Below, piece by piece: positions 32,217-40,173 of a stretch of DNA of 42,131 nt. The notes below the pieces were generated by a model. The model was not told where the DNA came from. It did not search any database and was given only the letters and a program-made list of their open reading frames with translations. The position numbers and the translations under genes were made by a program. Source of the DNA: an uncultured Flavobacteriales bacterium (GTDB lineage: Bacteria > Bacteroidota > Bacteroidia > Palsa-965); assembly GCA_937974275.1 (NCBI GenBank), contig CALJIF010000044.1:1-42131 (forward strand), given 5' to 3'. Position 1 is the first letter of the stretch. Each line of letters starts with the position of its first letter.

Positions 32217-33659
32217 ATGGAGTTGGAAAAAGTAATAGACGAGAACAGACAAGGCGAAGCATTGCTGGTGCCCGGACAAGAAGGGCAACGAAAATTATTT
32301 CTGGAGAGTTACGGCTGCCAGATGAACTTCTCCGATTCGGAGATTGTGGCCTCCATTCTTGGTAAGGATGGTTTTGCTACCACGAAAGATTATCGTGAAG
32401 CCGACGTGATATTTATCAATACCTGTGCAATACGCGAGAATGCCGAACAACGCGTAAGAAATCGACTGAACGAATTTAAAAGTTGGAAATCGCACAAGCC
32501 CGATTTGATTGTAGGCGTGTTGGGATGTATGGCGGAACGCTTGAAGGAGAAATTTCTGGAAGAAGAAAAAATCGTTGACATTGTGGTTGGTCCTGACGCG
32601 TACCGTGACTTGCCGCAATTGATAGGAAAAGTTCAAGGTGGACATAAGGCAGTGAACGTAATTCTTTCGAAAGAAGAAACGTATGCCGATATCACTCCCG
32701 TGCGATTAGACAGCAATGGAGTTACCGCTTTTATCAGCATCATGCGCGGTTGCGACAACATGTGTTCGTTTTGTGTTGTTCCCTTTACACGAGGTCGCGA
32801 ACGTTCCCGTGATCCGGAGAGCATTGTAAAAGAAGCGAAAGAACTTTTTGATTTAGGCTATCGTGAAGTCACGTTGTTGGGACAAAACGTTGACTCCTAC
32901 TTGTGGGCCGGCGGCGGATTGAAAAAAGAAATTCTCACTGAAGAACAACGTGCACAAGCCGTGAACTTCGCTCAGTTATTGGAACGCGTGGCATTGGTTT
33001 CTCCGGAGTTGCGCATTCGCTTCAGCACTTCGCATCCGAAGGATATGACGGACGAAGTTCTGCATACGATGGCGAAGTACGATAACATCTGCAAATACAT
33101 TCACCTTCCCGTTCAGAGCGGCAGCAGCAGAATGCTGGATATTATGAACCGCGGTTACGATCGTGAATGGTATATGGATCGCATTCGTGCCATTCGTCGT
33201 ATTATTCCCGAGTGCGGAATTTCTTCCGATATCATTACAGGATTTTGCACTGAAACAGAAGAAGATCATCAAGACACGTTGAGTTTGATGGAATGGTCGG
33301 AATACGATTTTTCATACATGTTTGCTTATTCGGAACGACCTAAAACACAAGCTGCGCGTAAGTTTACGGATGACGTGCCGGAAGAAATTAAAAAGCGTCG
33401 TTTAAGCGAAGTAATAGCGTTACAGCAAAAACTTTCGGAAAAGAAAACCAAAGCTCAGGTTGGCAAAGTACATCGTGTGTTGGTAGAACACGAATCGAAA
33501 AAATCGGATGAAATGTGGATGGGACGTAACACACAAAATACCGTTGTGGTATTCCCCAAAGAACATTTTAAGCCCGGCGATTATGCTGATGTTTTGGTGG
33601 AACGTTGCACTGCGACAACATTGATTGGAAAAGCTGTTAATTCCGCGGTGAAGCAGTAA
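32217..33659 (+). CDS. miaB: tRNA-2-methylthio-N6-dimethylallyladenosine synthase
   Basis: MiaB is a radical-SAM methylthiotransferase that modifies A37 of tRNAs reading UNN codons. I choose the ATG at 32217 (480 residues, MELEKVIDEN) because a TTG-initiated extension from 32172 would overlap the predicted promoter. The N-terminal UPF0004 domain has three cluster ligands, Cys34 (ESYGCQMN), Cys70 (INTCAIREN) and Cys104 (VLGCMAE). The radical-SAM motif Cys179-x3-Cys183-x2-Cys186 (RGCDNMCSFC) follows. A TRAM domain ends the protein (about 415-480). It heads a plus-strand series leading to lptE and secG. Confidence 0.97.
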   Translation: MELEKVIDENRQGEALLVPGQEGQRKLFLESYGCQMNFSDSEIVASILGKDGFATTKDYREADVIFINTCAIRENAEQRVRNRLNEFKSWKSHKPDLIVGVLGCMAERLKEKFLEEEKIVDIVVGPDAYRDLPQLIGKVQGGHKAVNVILSKEETYADITPVRLDSNGVTAFISIMRGCDNMCSFCVVPFTRGRERSRDPESIVKEAKELFDLGYREVTLLGQNVDSYLWAGGGLKKEILTEEQRAQAVNFAQLLERVALVSPELRIRFSTSHPKDMTDEVLHTMAKYDNICKYIHLPVQSGSSRMLDIMNRGYDREWYMDRIRAIRRIIPECGISSDIITGFCTETEEDHQDTLSLMEWSEYDFSYMFAYSERPKTQAARKFTDDVPEEIKKRRLSEVIALQQKLSEKKTKAQVGKVHRVLVEHESKKSDEMWMGRNTQNTVVVFPKEHFKPGDYADVLVERCTATTLIGKAVNSAVKQ

Positions 33660-33699
33660 CGTTAAAGCAAGGCAAGAAATTAAGATTCAGGATAAGTGA

Positions 33700-34260
33700 A
33701 TGGCACAAACGATTGAAATATTTGCAGGTCCCAACGGCAGTGGAAAGACAACAATTTCCGAAATTATACTCCGTGGCAGACGCAACGCCATTTTCTTTAA
33801 CTCGGATAGAATCGCAGGCGGATTAGCACCAATTGGACACAGTGCAGTTCAATTTGAGGCGGGAAGGTTCATGATAGAAAATGTTATGAACGCTATAAGA
33901 AAAAAGGAATCATTTGCCTTTGAGACGACATTTTCAGGAAAACTTTGGTACACGCACTTAAAGAAGGCTAAAGAGGAAGGCTACAAAATTGTGATTTACT
34001 TTGTTTTTGTAGAAACTATAAACCTGTCGTTACAAAGAATTAAGCAGCGCGTATTAACAGGAGGCCATGATGTGCCGGCAAAAATAGTCAAGAGACGATT
34101 TGAGCGTACATTTGACAACTTGAAACGATTGTATTTGCCTTTAGCTGACGAATATTTCCTAATCAACAATACTAATTCCAAAGCTCGCGTTGTAGCAGAA
34201 TTTAAGAAGGGAAAGCTGAACGTTATTGATTCAAAACAATATAAGGAGGTGTTTTTATGA
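33700..34260 (+). CDS. Zeta-toxin-like P-loop kinase
   Basis: The 186-residue protein is a small P-loop NTPase of the zeta-toxin type: Walker A GPNGSGKT (residues 10-17), a candidate catalytic Asp36 in FFNSDRIAGG, FAFETTFSG (72-80), and the lid-like GGHDVP (121-126) with Arg132/Arg133. Classical zeta toxins phosphorylate UDP-N-acetylglucosamine and are held by an epsilon antitoxin; many chromosomal relatives are uncharacterised. Here no epsilon-like gene lies upstream. Instead a 53-residue ORF overlaps its stop by ATGA. It lies between miaB and the sigma-54 activator, 40 bases after miaB, without a visible promoter. Confidence 0.85.
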   Translation: MAQTIEIFAGPNGSGKTTISEIILRGRRNAIFFNSDRIAGGLAPIGHSAVQFEAGRFMIENVMNAIRKKESFAFETTFSGKLWYTHLKKAKEEGYKIVIYFVFVETINLSLQRIKQRVLTGGHDVPAKIVKRRFERTFDNLKRLYLPLADEYFLINNTNSKARVVAEFKKGKLNVIDSKQYKEVFL

Positions 34261-34418
34261 GAATAAGTTCCGAACGTCGTGCAAGCATTTTATATGCTGC
34301 ATTGGATGAAATTCCCTCGTGGGTAAAAGAAAAGCGACGACGTTATAAAGCACAAAAAGCTTTAGCAGAACGAGTGTTCGGCGATGTTGTTAAGCAAATT
34401 GAACGAGGAAGAAAATAG
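34257..34418 (+). CDS. Small basic partner protein of the zeta-like kinase
   Basis: A 53-residue ORF starts at ATG 34257 inside the stop of the kinase gene (ATGA) and ends one base before the start of the sigma-54 activator. It reads MRISSERRASILYAALDEIP and continues with a very basic middle (KEKRRRYKAQK) and a C terminus VVKQIERGRK; it looks fully helical. The overlap indicates translational coupling to the kinase, suggesting an antitoxin or accessory subunit. I do not recognise the family, and the antitoxin role is inference from position and size only. Confidence 0.65.
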   Translation: MRISSERRASILYAALDEIPSWVKEKRRRYKAQKALAERVFGDVVKQIERGRK

Positions 34419-34419
34419 G

Positions 34420-35646
34420 ATGACTATTCAGGAAATCAAACAGCGTTTCGGAATTATTGGATCTGCAGCCCAACTGGATCGTGCCATTGATATCGCGGTT
34501 CAGGTTGCTCCAACTGATCTCGCTGTGCTCATAACCGGCGAGAGTGGAACGGGTAAAGAAGTTTTTCCGCAAATTATTCATCACCTCAGCAGCAGAAAAC
34601 ACGGTTCATATATCGCCGTGAATTGTGGTGCGATACCGGAAGGAACGATTGATTCGGAATTATTCGGTCATGAGAAAGGCTCATTTACCGGAGCAACGGA
34701 AGCACGTAAAGGATATTTCGAAGTTGCGGATGGCGGAACAATATTTTTAGATGAAGTTGCAGAAATGCCTTTGGCTACGCAAGCACGACTACTTCGTGTT
34801 TTAGAGACCGGAGAATTTATTCGTGTAGGTTCATCAAAGGTTCAGAAAACCAATGTACGCGTAGTTGCTGCAACCAACGTTTTCATTCCTGATGCTATTC
34901 AACGCGGCAAGTTTCGTGAGGATTTATATTATCGCTTAAATACCGTTCCAATTGCGTTGCCACCTTTACGTGAGCGTAAGCAAGATATTCATTTGTTGTT
35001 CCGAAAATTTGCCGCTGATTTTGCGACACGTTATCGCATGCCGGTAGTAAAACTCACGTCAGACGCGGAACACATGCTGGTAAATTATTACTGGCACGGC
35101 AATGTACGTCAATTAAAAAACGTAACGGAGCAATTGAGTATCATTGAAAAATCGCGTGATATTGACGCAACCATCTTGCAGAAATATTTGCCTGATTATA
35201 AATCACCTGCAGCATCCATGCCTGTTCTTGCAAGAGGTGAACAGCAAGCAGGCGATATGATGGAGCGAGAATTTTTGTTTCAGATGATTCAACAAATGCG
35301 ACAAGAGTTAAACGAGTTGAAATCAGTAACGATGCAGTTGATTCAAGGCGGACATGTAAAGCCCGAATTACTCGCTAAACATGCGTCGGTTTTCACTGAT
35401 CAACCGGTTGTGTTACCATCATCAGATCATCCAATGGTATTGCCCAAAGGAACTTATGACCATGATGAAATTTTGGAGCACGAAGAAGTAGTTGAAGATT
35501 CTTTATCGTTGCAGGAAAAGGAAATTGAACTCATCAAGAAAGCATTAGAGAAACATCGCGGCAAACGTAAAAATGCAGCGAAAGAATTGGGCATTTCGGA
35601 GCGAACGTTGTACCGGAAAATTAATGAGTATAATATTAAAGGATAA
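34420..35646 (+). CDS. Sigma-54-dependent transcriptional activator without receiver domain
   Basis: From ATG 34420 the protein has 408 residues. It begins almost directly with the AAA+ domain: Walker A GESGTGKE (40-47), the sigma-54-contacting loop GSFTGA (87-92, GAFTGA in most relatives), Walker B FLDEV (109-113) and the arginine-finger region REDLYYRLNTVPI. A linker rich in Gln/Glu follows, then a C-terminal Fis-type helix-turn-helix (about 367-408, KNAAKELGISERTLYRKINEY). There is no N-terminal receiver, GAF or PAS domain, so its activity must be set by expression or by a partner protein. It is followed after 3 bases by lptE. The start one base after the small ORF supports 34420 rather than the upstream in-frame ATG. 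Confidence 0.9.
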   Translation: MTIQEIKQRFGIIGSAAQLDRAIDIAVQVAPTDLAVLITGESGTGKEVFPQIIHHLSSRKHGSYIAVNCGAIPEGTIDSELFGHEKGSFTGATEARKGYFEVADGGTIFLDEVAEMPLATQARLLRVLETGEFIRVGSSKVQKTNVRVVAATNVFIPDAIQRGKFREDLYYRLNTVPIALPPLRERKQDIHLLFRKFAADFATRYRMPVVKLTSDAEHMLVNYYWHGNVRQLKNVTEQLSIIEKSRDIDATILQKYLPDYKSPAASMPVLARGEQQAGDMMEREFLFQMIQQMRQELNELKSVTMQLIQGGHVKPELLAKHASVFTDQPVVLPSSDHPMVLPKGTYDHDEILEHEEVVEDSLSLQEKEIELIKKALEKHRGKRKNAAKELGISERTLYRKINEYNIKG

Positions 35647-35649
35647 GGC

Positions 35650-36165
35650 ATGCGTATCGGAGCACTACTGCTGATTACAGCAACGCTACTGGGTTTTTCC
35701 ATGCACGGATGCAAGTGGTACAGCTTATCCGGAGGAAGAACTTTTGCCGATTCCGTTACTGTTTCCGTTATCACTTTCAACAATAGTGCACCATTGGCAA
35801 AGCCAACCTTGCCACAAACTATGACAGAAGCCTTGCGCGAGATTATCCTGCGACAAACACGGCTAAAACTGGTGCAACAAAATGGCGATTTGAATTATGA
35901 AGGAACCATTACCGGTTATTCCATTGCACCTGTGGCTATTTCCGGTGGAGGTACGGATCAGGCTGCGCTTAACCGTTTAACGATTTCCATCAATGTTAAG
36001 TACACCGATAAAATCGAAGAACAATATAATTTTGAATCCTCATTCAGTCGATTTGCAGACTTTCCAAGTTCACAAAGTTTGCCTGCTGTGGAAGATCAAT
36101 TGATTAAAGAAATTACCGATCAGATTGTACAAGATATTATGAACCGCTCGATAAACGCGTGGTAA
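35650..36165 (+). CDS. lptE: LptE-like LPS-assembly lipoprotein
   Basis: LptE is the outer-membrane lipoprotein that plugs the LptD barrel during lipopolysaccharide insertion. The 171-residue protein has a lipoprotein signal (SMHGC, Cys21), then CKWYSLSGG, an alpha/beta core with LPQTMTEALREIILRQTRLKL, and a C-terminal helix QLIKEITDQIVQDIMNRS. This is the pattern of the Bacteroidota LptE family. It lies between the sigma-54 activator (3 bases) and the TPR gene (4 bases). The family call rests on context and overall pattern rather than on a catalytic motif. Confidence 0.8.
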   Translation: MRIGALLLITATLLGFSMHGCKWYSLSGGRTFADSVTVSVITFNNSAPLAKPTLPQTMTEALREIILRQTRLKLVQQNGDLNYEGTITGYSIAPVAISGGGTDQAALNRLTISINVKYTDKIEEQYNFESSFSRFADFPSSQSLPAVEDQLIKEITDQIVQDIMNRSINAW

Positions 36166-36169
36166 AACA

Positions 36170-37462
36170 ATGAATACTGCAACGTTACATCAATGGATGA
36201 ATCATCCGGTTGCGCTTGGCAAAGATGCCGGAGCACAACTGGAAGAAGTGTTGCAGAATTACCCGTGGTTTCAAACGGCGCATTTGTTGTACATCAAATC
36301 GCTGCATAACGACAATAGCTTTCTTTACAATCAGCAACTTCGTGTAGCTGCAGCACATGCGGTAAACAGAAAGAGGTTGTATGAACTCATCACTAGTAAG
36401 GAAACAGAAGCAACAGTTGCTGTTATCGAAGAATCGGTTCCGGAAGTAATTAATGAAATGAAGTCTGCAGAGCCGGTTCAGGAAGAAGTCGCTCAAACGC
36501 CCGTAGAAACTGCTGTTCCATTTGTTCACAAAAGCAAATTATTGAGTAATTCCGAAGAATGGGAAGCGGGAATGTTGCGTCAACTTCAACTGTTGCACCA
36601 CTGGAGAAATCATCCGACACCTGTAACTCCTCCACAACCGGAACAAAACATAAAACCGACATCTGAAGTTGTTGAAACACCTGCAGTACAAGAAGAAGTT
36701 CCACCAACTGCTGCTGATGAAATCAATACGCTATTGTACGTGTTGGTTGAGCCGGATGGTGCGGAAGATATCGGTACAAGTGAAATTTCTGACGAAACAC
36801 CACCTTCTATTACAGAAGAAACTCAAGAAGAACATTCTTGGGATATTCGGTATACCGAGCCCGTTGTGATAGAGCAGGTTGTTGAAGAAGAAACGGCACC
36901 GACTCCTGTTGTGGTTCCTGAAGATCCGATCGAACAGTCAATCATTACTTCGGCGATCAACAACAGCATTCTGTTAGAGGTACAGGATGAAATGCCTGTA
37001 GAAATACCGACCATAACGGAGCAGGTTATTGAAGAAACTTCACCGATTATAGATCAAGTTCCGATTCCGACAACTACAGAATTGGAGGTAGAATCGTCTG
37101 ACTTCGCTGGCTGGTTGAAGCAATTGGATGCCAACAAGCAAGAAGTTGTTCCTATCAAGGAGCCACAAAGTGAGCCGGTGATGCCGGAACAATTAATAGA
37201 GCGTTTTATACAAGAAGAACCGCGTATAAAACCAACAAAAACGAGCTTCTACAATCCTGTTAACATGGCAAAGAAGAGTGTTCAGGAGTCGGATGATTTC
37301 GTAACTGAAACATTAGCAAGGATTTACGCGAAACAAGGCAATTATCCGAAGGCTATTCGCACCTATCAAAAACTCAGTTTGAAATATCCGGAAAAAAGCA
37401 CTTACTTTGCAGCCCTTATTGAAGAACTGAAACGAACACCAAATAAAAATACATCGAAATGA
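36170..37462 (+). CDS. Acidic Glu/Val/Pro/Thr-rich protein with C-terminal TPR
   Basis: The 430-residue protein has three parts. An N-terminal helical part (1-85, including LQNYPWFQTAHLLYIKSLH) resembles the start of similar Bacteroidota proteins found near secG. A long low-complexity acidic linker (about 85-340) is full of Glu, Val, Pro, Thr and Ile, as in EEVPPTAADE and VIEQVVEEETAPT. A C-terminal TPR-like pair (about 378-430) includes ETLARIYAKQGNYPKAIRTYQKL. It lacks a signal peptide, so it is probably cytoplasmic. It overlaps secG by 4 bases. A scaffold role is a guess; I do not recognise a named function. Confidence 0.75.
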   Translation: MNTATLHQWMNHPVALGKDAGAQLEEVLQNYPWFQTAHLLYIKSLHNDNSFLYNQQLRVAAAHAVNRKRLYELITSKETEATVAVIEESVPEVINEMKSAEPVQEEVAQTPVETAVPFVHKSKLLSNSEEWEAGMLRQLQLLHHWRNHPTPVTPPQPEQNIKPTSEVVETPAVQEEVPPTAADEINTLLYVLVEPDGAEDIGTSEISDETPPSITEETQEEHSWDIRYTEPVVIEQVVEEETAPTPVVVPEDPIEQSIITSAINNSILLEVQDEMPVEIPTITEQVIEETSPIIDQVPIPTTTELEVESSDFAGWLKQLDANKQEVVPIKEPQSEPVMPEQLIERFIQEEPRIKPTKTSFYNPVNMAKKSVQESDDFVTETLARIYAKQGNYPKAIRTYQKLSLKYPEKSTYFAALIEELKRTPNKNTSK

Positions 37463-37806
37463 CCGCAGTTATTTCCATTCTGATTATCCTGATTTGCATC
37501 CTATTGGTGCTGGCTGTATTGATTCAAAATCCTAAAGGTGGCGGATTAGCTTCCGGCTTTACTTCAGGCGCACAAGTAATGGGCGTTCGTCGTACTGCAG
37601 ATTTTTTGGAAAAAGCGACCTGGGGGTTGGCAGTAGCACTTTTGGTGTTGAGTATTTTTAGTGCAAGTTTAAGTTCAGGCAGCCGTGTTGGTGGAGAAGG
37701 CGGAACATCAACCACTAAAGACCGCGCTGCAGACTTCAACAATCAGGCACCTGCTGCACAGCCGCAGCCGCAACAGCCTGCTGCACCGGCACCACAACCG
37801 AAGTAA
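37459..37806 (+). CDS. secG: Preprotein translocase subunit SecG
   Basis: SecG is the small membrane subunit of the SecYEG channel. The 115 residues show the two-helix family pattern: helix 1 at about residues 3-22, the cytoplasmic loop QNPKGGGLASGFTSGAQVMGVRRTADFLEKATW, and helix 2 at about 52-70. A C-terminal tail rich in Gln, Pro and Ala (QPQPQQPAAPAPQPK) extends the protein. The start overlaps the TPR gene stop (ATGA), and a strong terminator follows the stop. Confidence 0.95.
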   Translation: MTAVISILIILICILLVLAVLIQNPKGGGLASGFTSGAQVMGVRRTADFLEKATWGLAVALLVLSIFSASLSSGSRVGGEGGTSTTKDRAADFNNQAPAAQPQPQQPAAPAPQPK

Positions 37807-37827
37807 TTGTTATCGCAAAATATACTC

Positions 37828-37861
37828 AATGTCAGGATGTCACTTCCTGACATTTTTTTTT
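37828..37861 (+). terminator. Intrinsic terminator after secG
   Basis: Perfect 10-bp stem AATGTCAGGA / TCCTGACATT (37828-37837 and 37845-37854) with a 7-base loop, followed by a T run to 37861. Confidence 0.9.
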
Positions 37862-37987
37862 CAGCGAAAACTGTAAAATTGACGCTGAACAAAGGAAAAA
37901 TAAGGAATGGTATAAAATTGGTGCTAGCAAGACGCCTTCGGGCTTTAACACAATAAACCAAACGTAATAACTCAAAATTTATAAGCA
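37862..37987 (+). promoter_or_regulatory. groES upstream region
   Basis: These 126 bases between the secG terminator and groES should contain the groESL promoter. I find no exact TAnnTTTG box; TAAAATTG at 37912-37919 differs by one base. A short GCC-TTCG-GGC hairpin (37934-37943) lies in the presumed 5' UTR. No CIRCE-type inverted repeat is present. Confidence 0.3.
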
Positions 37988-38266
37988 ATGGCAAATGTTA
38001 AGATTAAGCCTCTTGCTGACCGTGTAGTTGTTCAGGCAGCACAGGCAGAAGAAAAGACAGCAGGTGGAATCATTATTCCGGATACCGCTAAAGAAAAACC
38101 ACAGCGCGGCAAGGTCGTGGCAGTTGGTAATGGTAAAAAAGACGAGCCAATGACTGTGAAAGTTGGAGACGAAATTCTTTACGGAAAGTATGCCGGAACA
38201 GAAGTTCAGATTGATGGGAAAGAATTCCTGATCATGCGTGAATCAGACATTTTCGCAATTGTATAA
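37988..38266 (+). CDS. groES: Co-chaperonin GroES
   Basis: GroES is the 10-kDa lid of the GroEL folding chamber. The 92-residue sequence shows IKPLADRVVVQ, the mobile loop EEKTAGGIIIPDTAKEKPQ, GKVVAVGNG and the ending DEILYGKYAGTEV...ESDIFAIV. It precedes groEL by 31 bases in the usual order and is transcribed with it. Confidence 0.98.
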   Translation: MANVKIKPLADRVVVQAAQAEEKTAGGIIIPDTAKEKPQRGKVVAVGNGKKDEPMTVKVGDEILYGKYAGTEVQIDGKEFLIMRESDIFAIV

Positions 38267-38297
38267 ATTATAGTGTAACACTTTACTTGTAAGTATC

Positions 38298-39923
38298 ATG
38301 GCAAAGAATATCAGTTTTAACATTGAAGCACGCGACGCTCTGAAGCGCGGTGTTGACGCATTGGCTAATGCGGTGAAAGTAACTCTGGGTCCCAAAGGAC
38401 GTAACGTAGTTATTGATAAAAAATTCGGAGCACCAACTATTACTAAAGACGGTGTTTCAGTTGCTAAGGAGATTGAACTGAAAGATCCGATTGAAAACAT
38501 GGGTGCTCAAATGGTTAAGGAAGTAGCTTCCAAAACTGCAGATGTTGCAGGTGACGGAACTACAACTGCAACTGTATTGGCGCAAGCAATCGTAACAGCA
38601 GGTTTGAAAAACGTTGCTGCAGGAGCTAATCCGATGGACTTGAAGCGCGGTATTGATAAGGCTGTTGCAACAGTAGTTGAAAATCTGAAGAAGATGTCGA
38701 AGAAAGTTGGCGACGACAATGAAAAGATTGAGCAAGTTGCTACTATTTCTGCGAACAACGACAGCGCTATCGGCAAGTTAATTGCTGAAGCTATGGGTCG
38801 TGTGAAGAAAGAAGGTGTTATCACGGTTGAAGAAGCAAAAGGCACCGAAACAACTGTTGAAGTTGTAGAAGGTATGCAGTTTGATCGCGGTTACATTTCT
38901 CCATACTTCGTGACTGATGCAGACAAAATGGAAGCTGTATTGGACAATCCGCTGATTCTGATTTACGACAAGAAGATCAGCAACATGAAGGAATTACTTC
39001 CGGTACTTGAGAAGGCTGTACAAACCGGCAAACCAATTTTGATTATTGCAGAAGATGTAGACAGCGAGGCGCTAGCTACATTGGTAGTGAACAAGATTCG
39101 CGGATCACTGCGCATTGCTGCTGTTAAAGCTCCGGGCTTCGGAGATCGTCGTAAAGCAATGTTGGAAGACATCGCAATTCTTACCGGTGGTCAGGTAATC
39201 AGCGAAGAGCGCGGTTACAAACTGGAAAATGCTGAGTTATCTTTCCTGGGTCGTGCAGAAAAAGTTACCATTGATAAAGACAACACAACAGTTGTTGGTG
39301 GTGCCGGTAAAAAGAACGACATCGTTGCACGTGTTAATCAGATTAAAGCACAAATTGAGTCAACCACTTCCGATTACGACAAAGAAAAGTTGCAGGAGCG
39401 TTTGGCTAAGTTAGCCGGCGGTGTAGCAGTGCTGTACGTTGGAGCTGCAACTGAAGTGGAAATGAAAGAGAAGAAAGATCGCGTGGACGATGCATTACAT
39501 GCAACACGTGCTGCCGTTGAGGAAGGAATTGTACCGGGTGGCGGCGTTGCTTATATCCGCGTGCAAGATGCGCTGGATAAATTGAAAGGCGACAATGACG
39601 ACGAAACAACCGGTGTTCACATTATCCGTCGTGCTATTGAAGAACCTTTACGTCAGATCTGCGCGAATGCAGGTGTTGAAGGTTCTATCGTGGTGCAGAA
39701 AGTACGTGAAGGCAAAGGTGATTTCGGTTATAACGCACGTACTGAAACTTACGAAAAGCTGTACGATGCAGGTGTTATCGACCCTACAAAAGTGGCGCGT
39801 GTTGCATTGGAAAATGCTGCGTCTATTGCAGGAATGCTATTGACTACAGAGTGCGTTCTTTCCGAAATTAAGGAAGACAAGCCGATGCCGATGCCTGGCG
39901 GAGGAATGGAAGGTATGATGTAA
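38298..39923 (+). CDS. groEL: Chaperonin GroEL
   Basis: GroEL is the 60-kDa chaperonin. The 541 residues include the N-terminal RNVVIDKKFGAPTITKDGVSVAKEI, the nucleotide-binding GDGTTTATVLAQAI, the apical-domain AEDVDSEALATLVVNKIRG and the C-terminal Gly/Met tail (MPMPGGGMEGMM). No residue unusual for the family is apparent. It ends the groESL operon with a strong terminator 17 bases after the stop. Confidence 0.99.
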   Translation: MAKNISFNIEARDALKRGVDALANAVKVTLGPKGRNVVIDKKFGAPTITKDGVSVAKEIELKDPIENMGAQMVKEVASKTADVAGDGTTTATVLAQAIVTAGLKNVAAGANPMDLKRGIDKAVATVVENLKKMSKKVGDDNEKIEQVATISANNDSAIGKLIAEAMGRVKKEGVITVEEAKGTETTVEVVEGMQFDRGYISPYFVTDADKMEAVLDNPLILIYDKKISNMKELLPVLEKAVQTGKPILIIAEDVDSEALATLVVNKIRGSLRIAAVKAPGFGDRRKAMLEDIAILTGGQVISEERGYKLENAELSFLGRAEKVTIDKDNTTVVGGAGKKNDIVARVNQIKAQIESTTSDYDKEKLQERLAKLAGGVAVLYVGAATEVEMKEKKDRVDDALHATRAAVEEGIVPGGGVAYIRVQDALDKLKGDNDDETTGVHIIRRAIEEPLRQICANAGVEGSIVVQKVREGKGDFGYNARTETYEKLYDAGVIDPTKVARVALENAASIAGMLLTTECVLSEIKEDKPMPMPGGGMEGMM

Positions 39924-39940
39924 ATCATAACTGATGATAA

Positions 39941-39976
39941 AGAAAGCCCGGTTCACTTCCGGGCTTTCTTTATTTC
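39941..39976 (+). terminator. Intrinsic terminator after groEL
   Basis: Perfect 11-bp stem AGAAAGCCCGG / CCGGGCTTTCT (39941-39951 and 39959-39969) with a 7-base loop, followed by TTATTT. Confidence 0.92.
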
Positions 39977-39984
39977 GTAATACT

Positions 39985-39992
39985 TACCTTTA
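39985..39992 (+). promoter_or_regulatory. Possible -7 element of the small membrane protein operon
   Basis: TACCTTTA, one base from TAnnTTTG, ends 16 bases before the ATG at 40009. The same octamer with the same spacing precedes the gene at 41054 (41030-41037), which supports it as a promoter element of this genome. Confidence 0.4.
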
Positions 39993-40008
39993 GAAAAACA
40001 TTACGGTT

Positions 40009-40173
40009 ATGTCGAAGTTGAGAAAAATTGCCTTCATCGGTTTGGGCGTTGTGATTGTAGCAACCATCGCATTAAAAATTGCTGGAATTTATCCGGGAAT
40101 CGTAGCAGTACACGCACTTCCTTTTTGCATGCTGCTGATTATCGATTACTCCAGAAATCGCGTTCAGAAATGA
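40009..40173 (+). CDS. Small two-helix membrane protein
   Basis: A 54-residue ORF (MSKLRKIAFIGLGVVIVATI...) has two hydrophobic segments, about residues 7-23 and 30-46, joined by a short KIAGIYPG turn, and a basic C-terminal tail SRNRVQK. Its stop overlaps the start of the next gene (ATGA), which supports it as real and coupled. The family is not recognised. Confidence 0.65.
   Translation: MSKLRKIAFIGLGVVIVATIALKIAGIYPGIVAVHALPFCMLLIIDYSRNRVQK

Noticed and set aside
33700..34418. Recent transposition carrying the zeta-like kinase
   Set aside because: No inverted repeats, target duplication or transposase are visible at its borders, and base composition is not clearly different from the flanks; insertion remains possible but unproven.
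37862..37987. CIRCE-type HrcA operator before groES
   Set aside because: No TTAGCACTC-N9-GAGTGCTAA-like inverted repeat is present; only a 3-bp UUCG hairpin.
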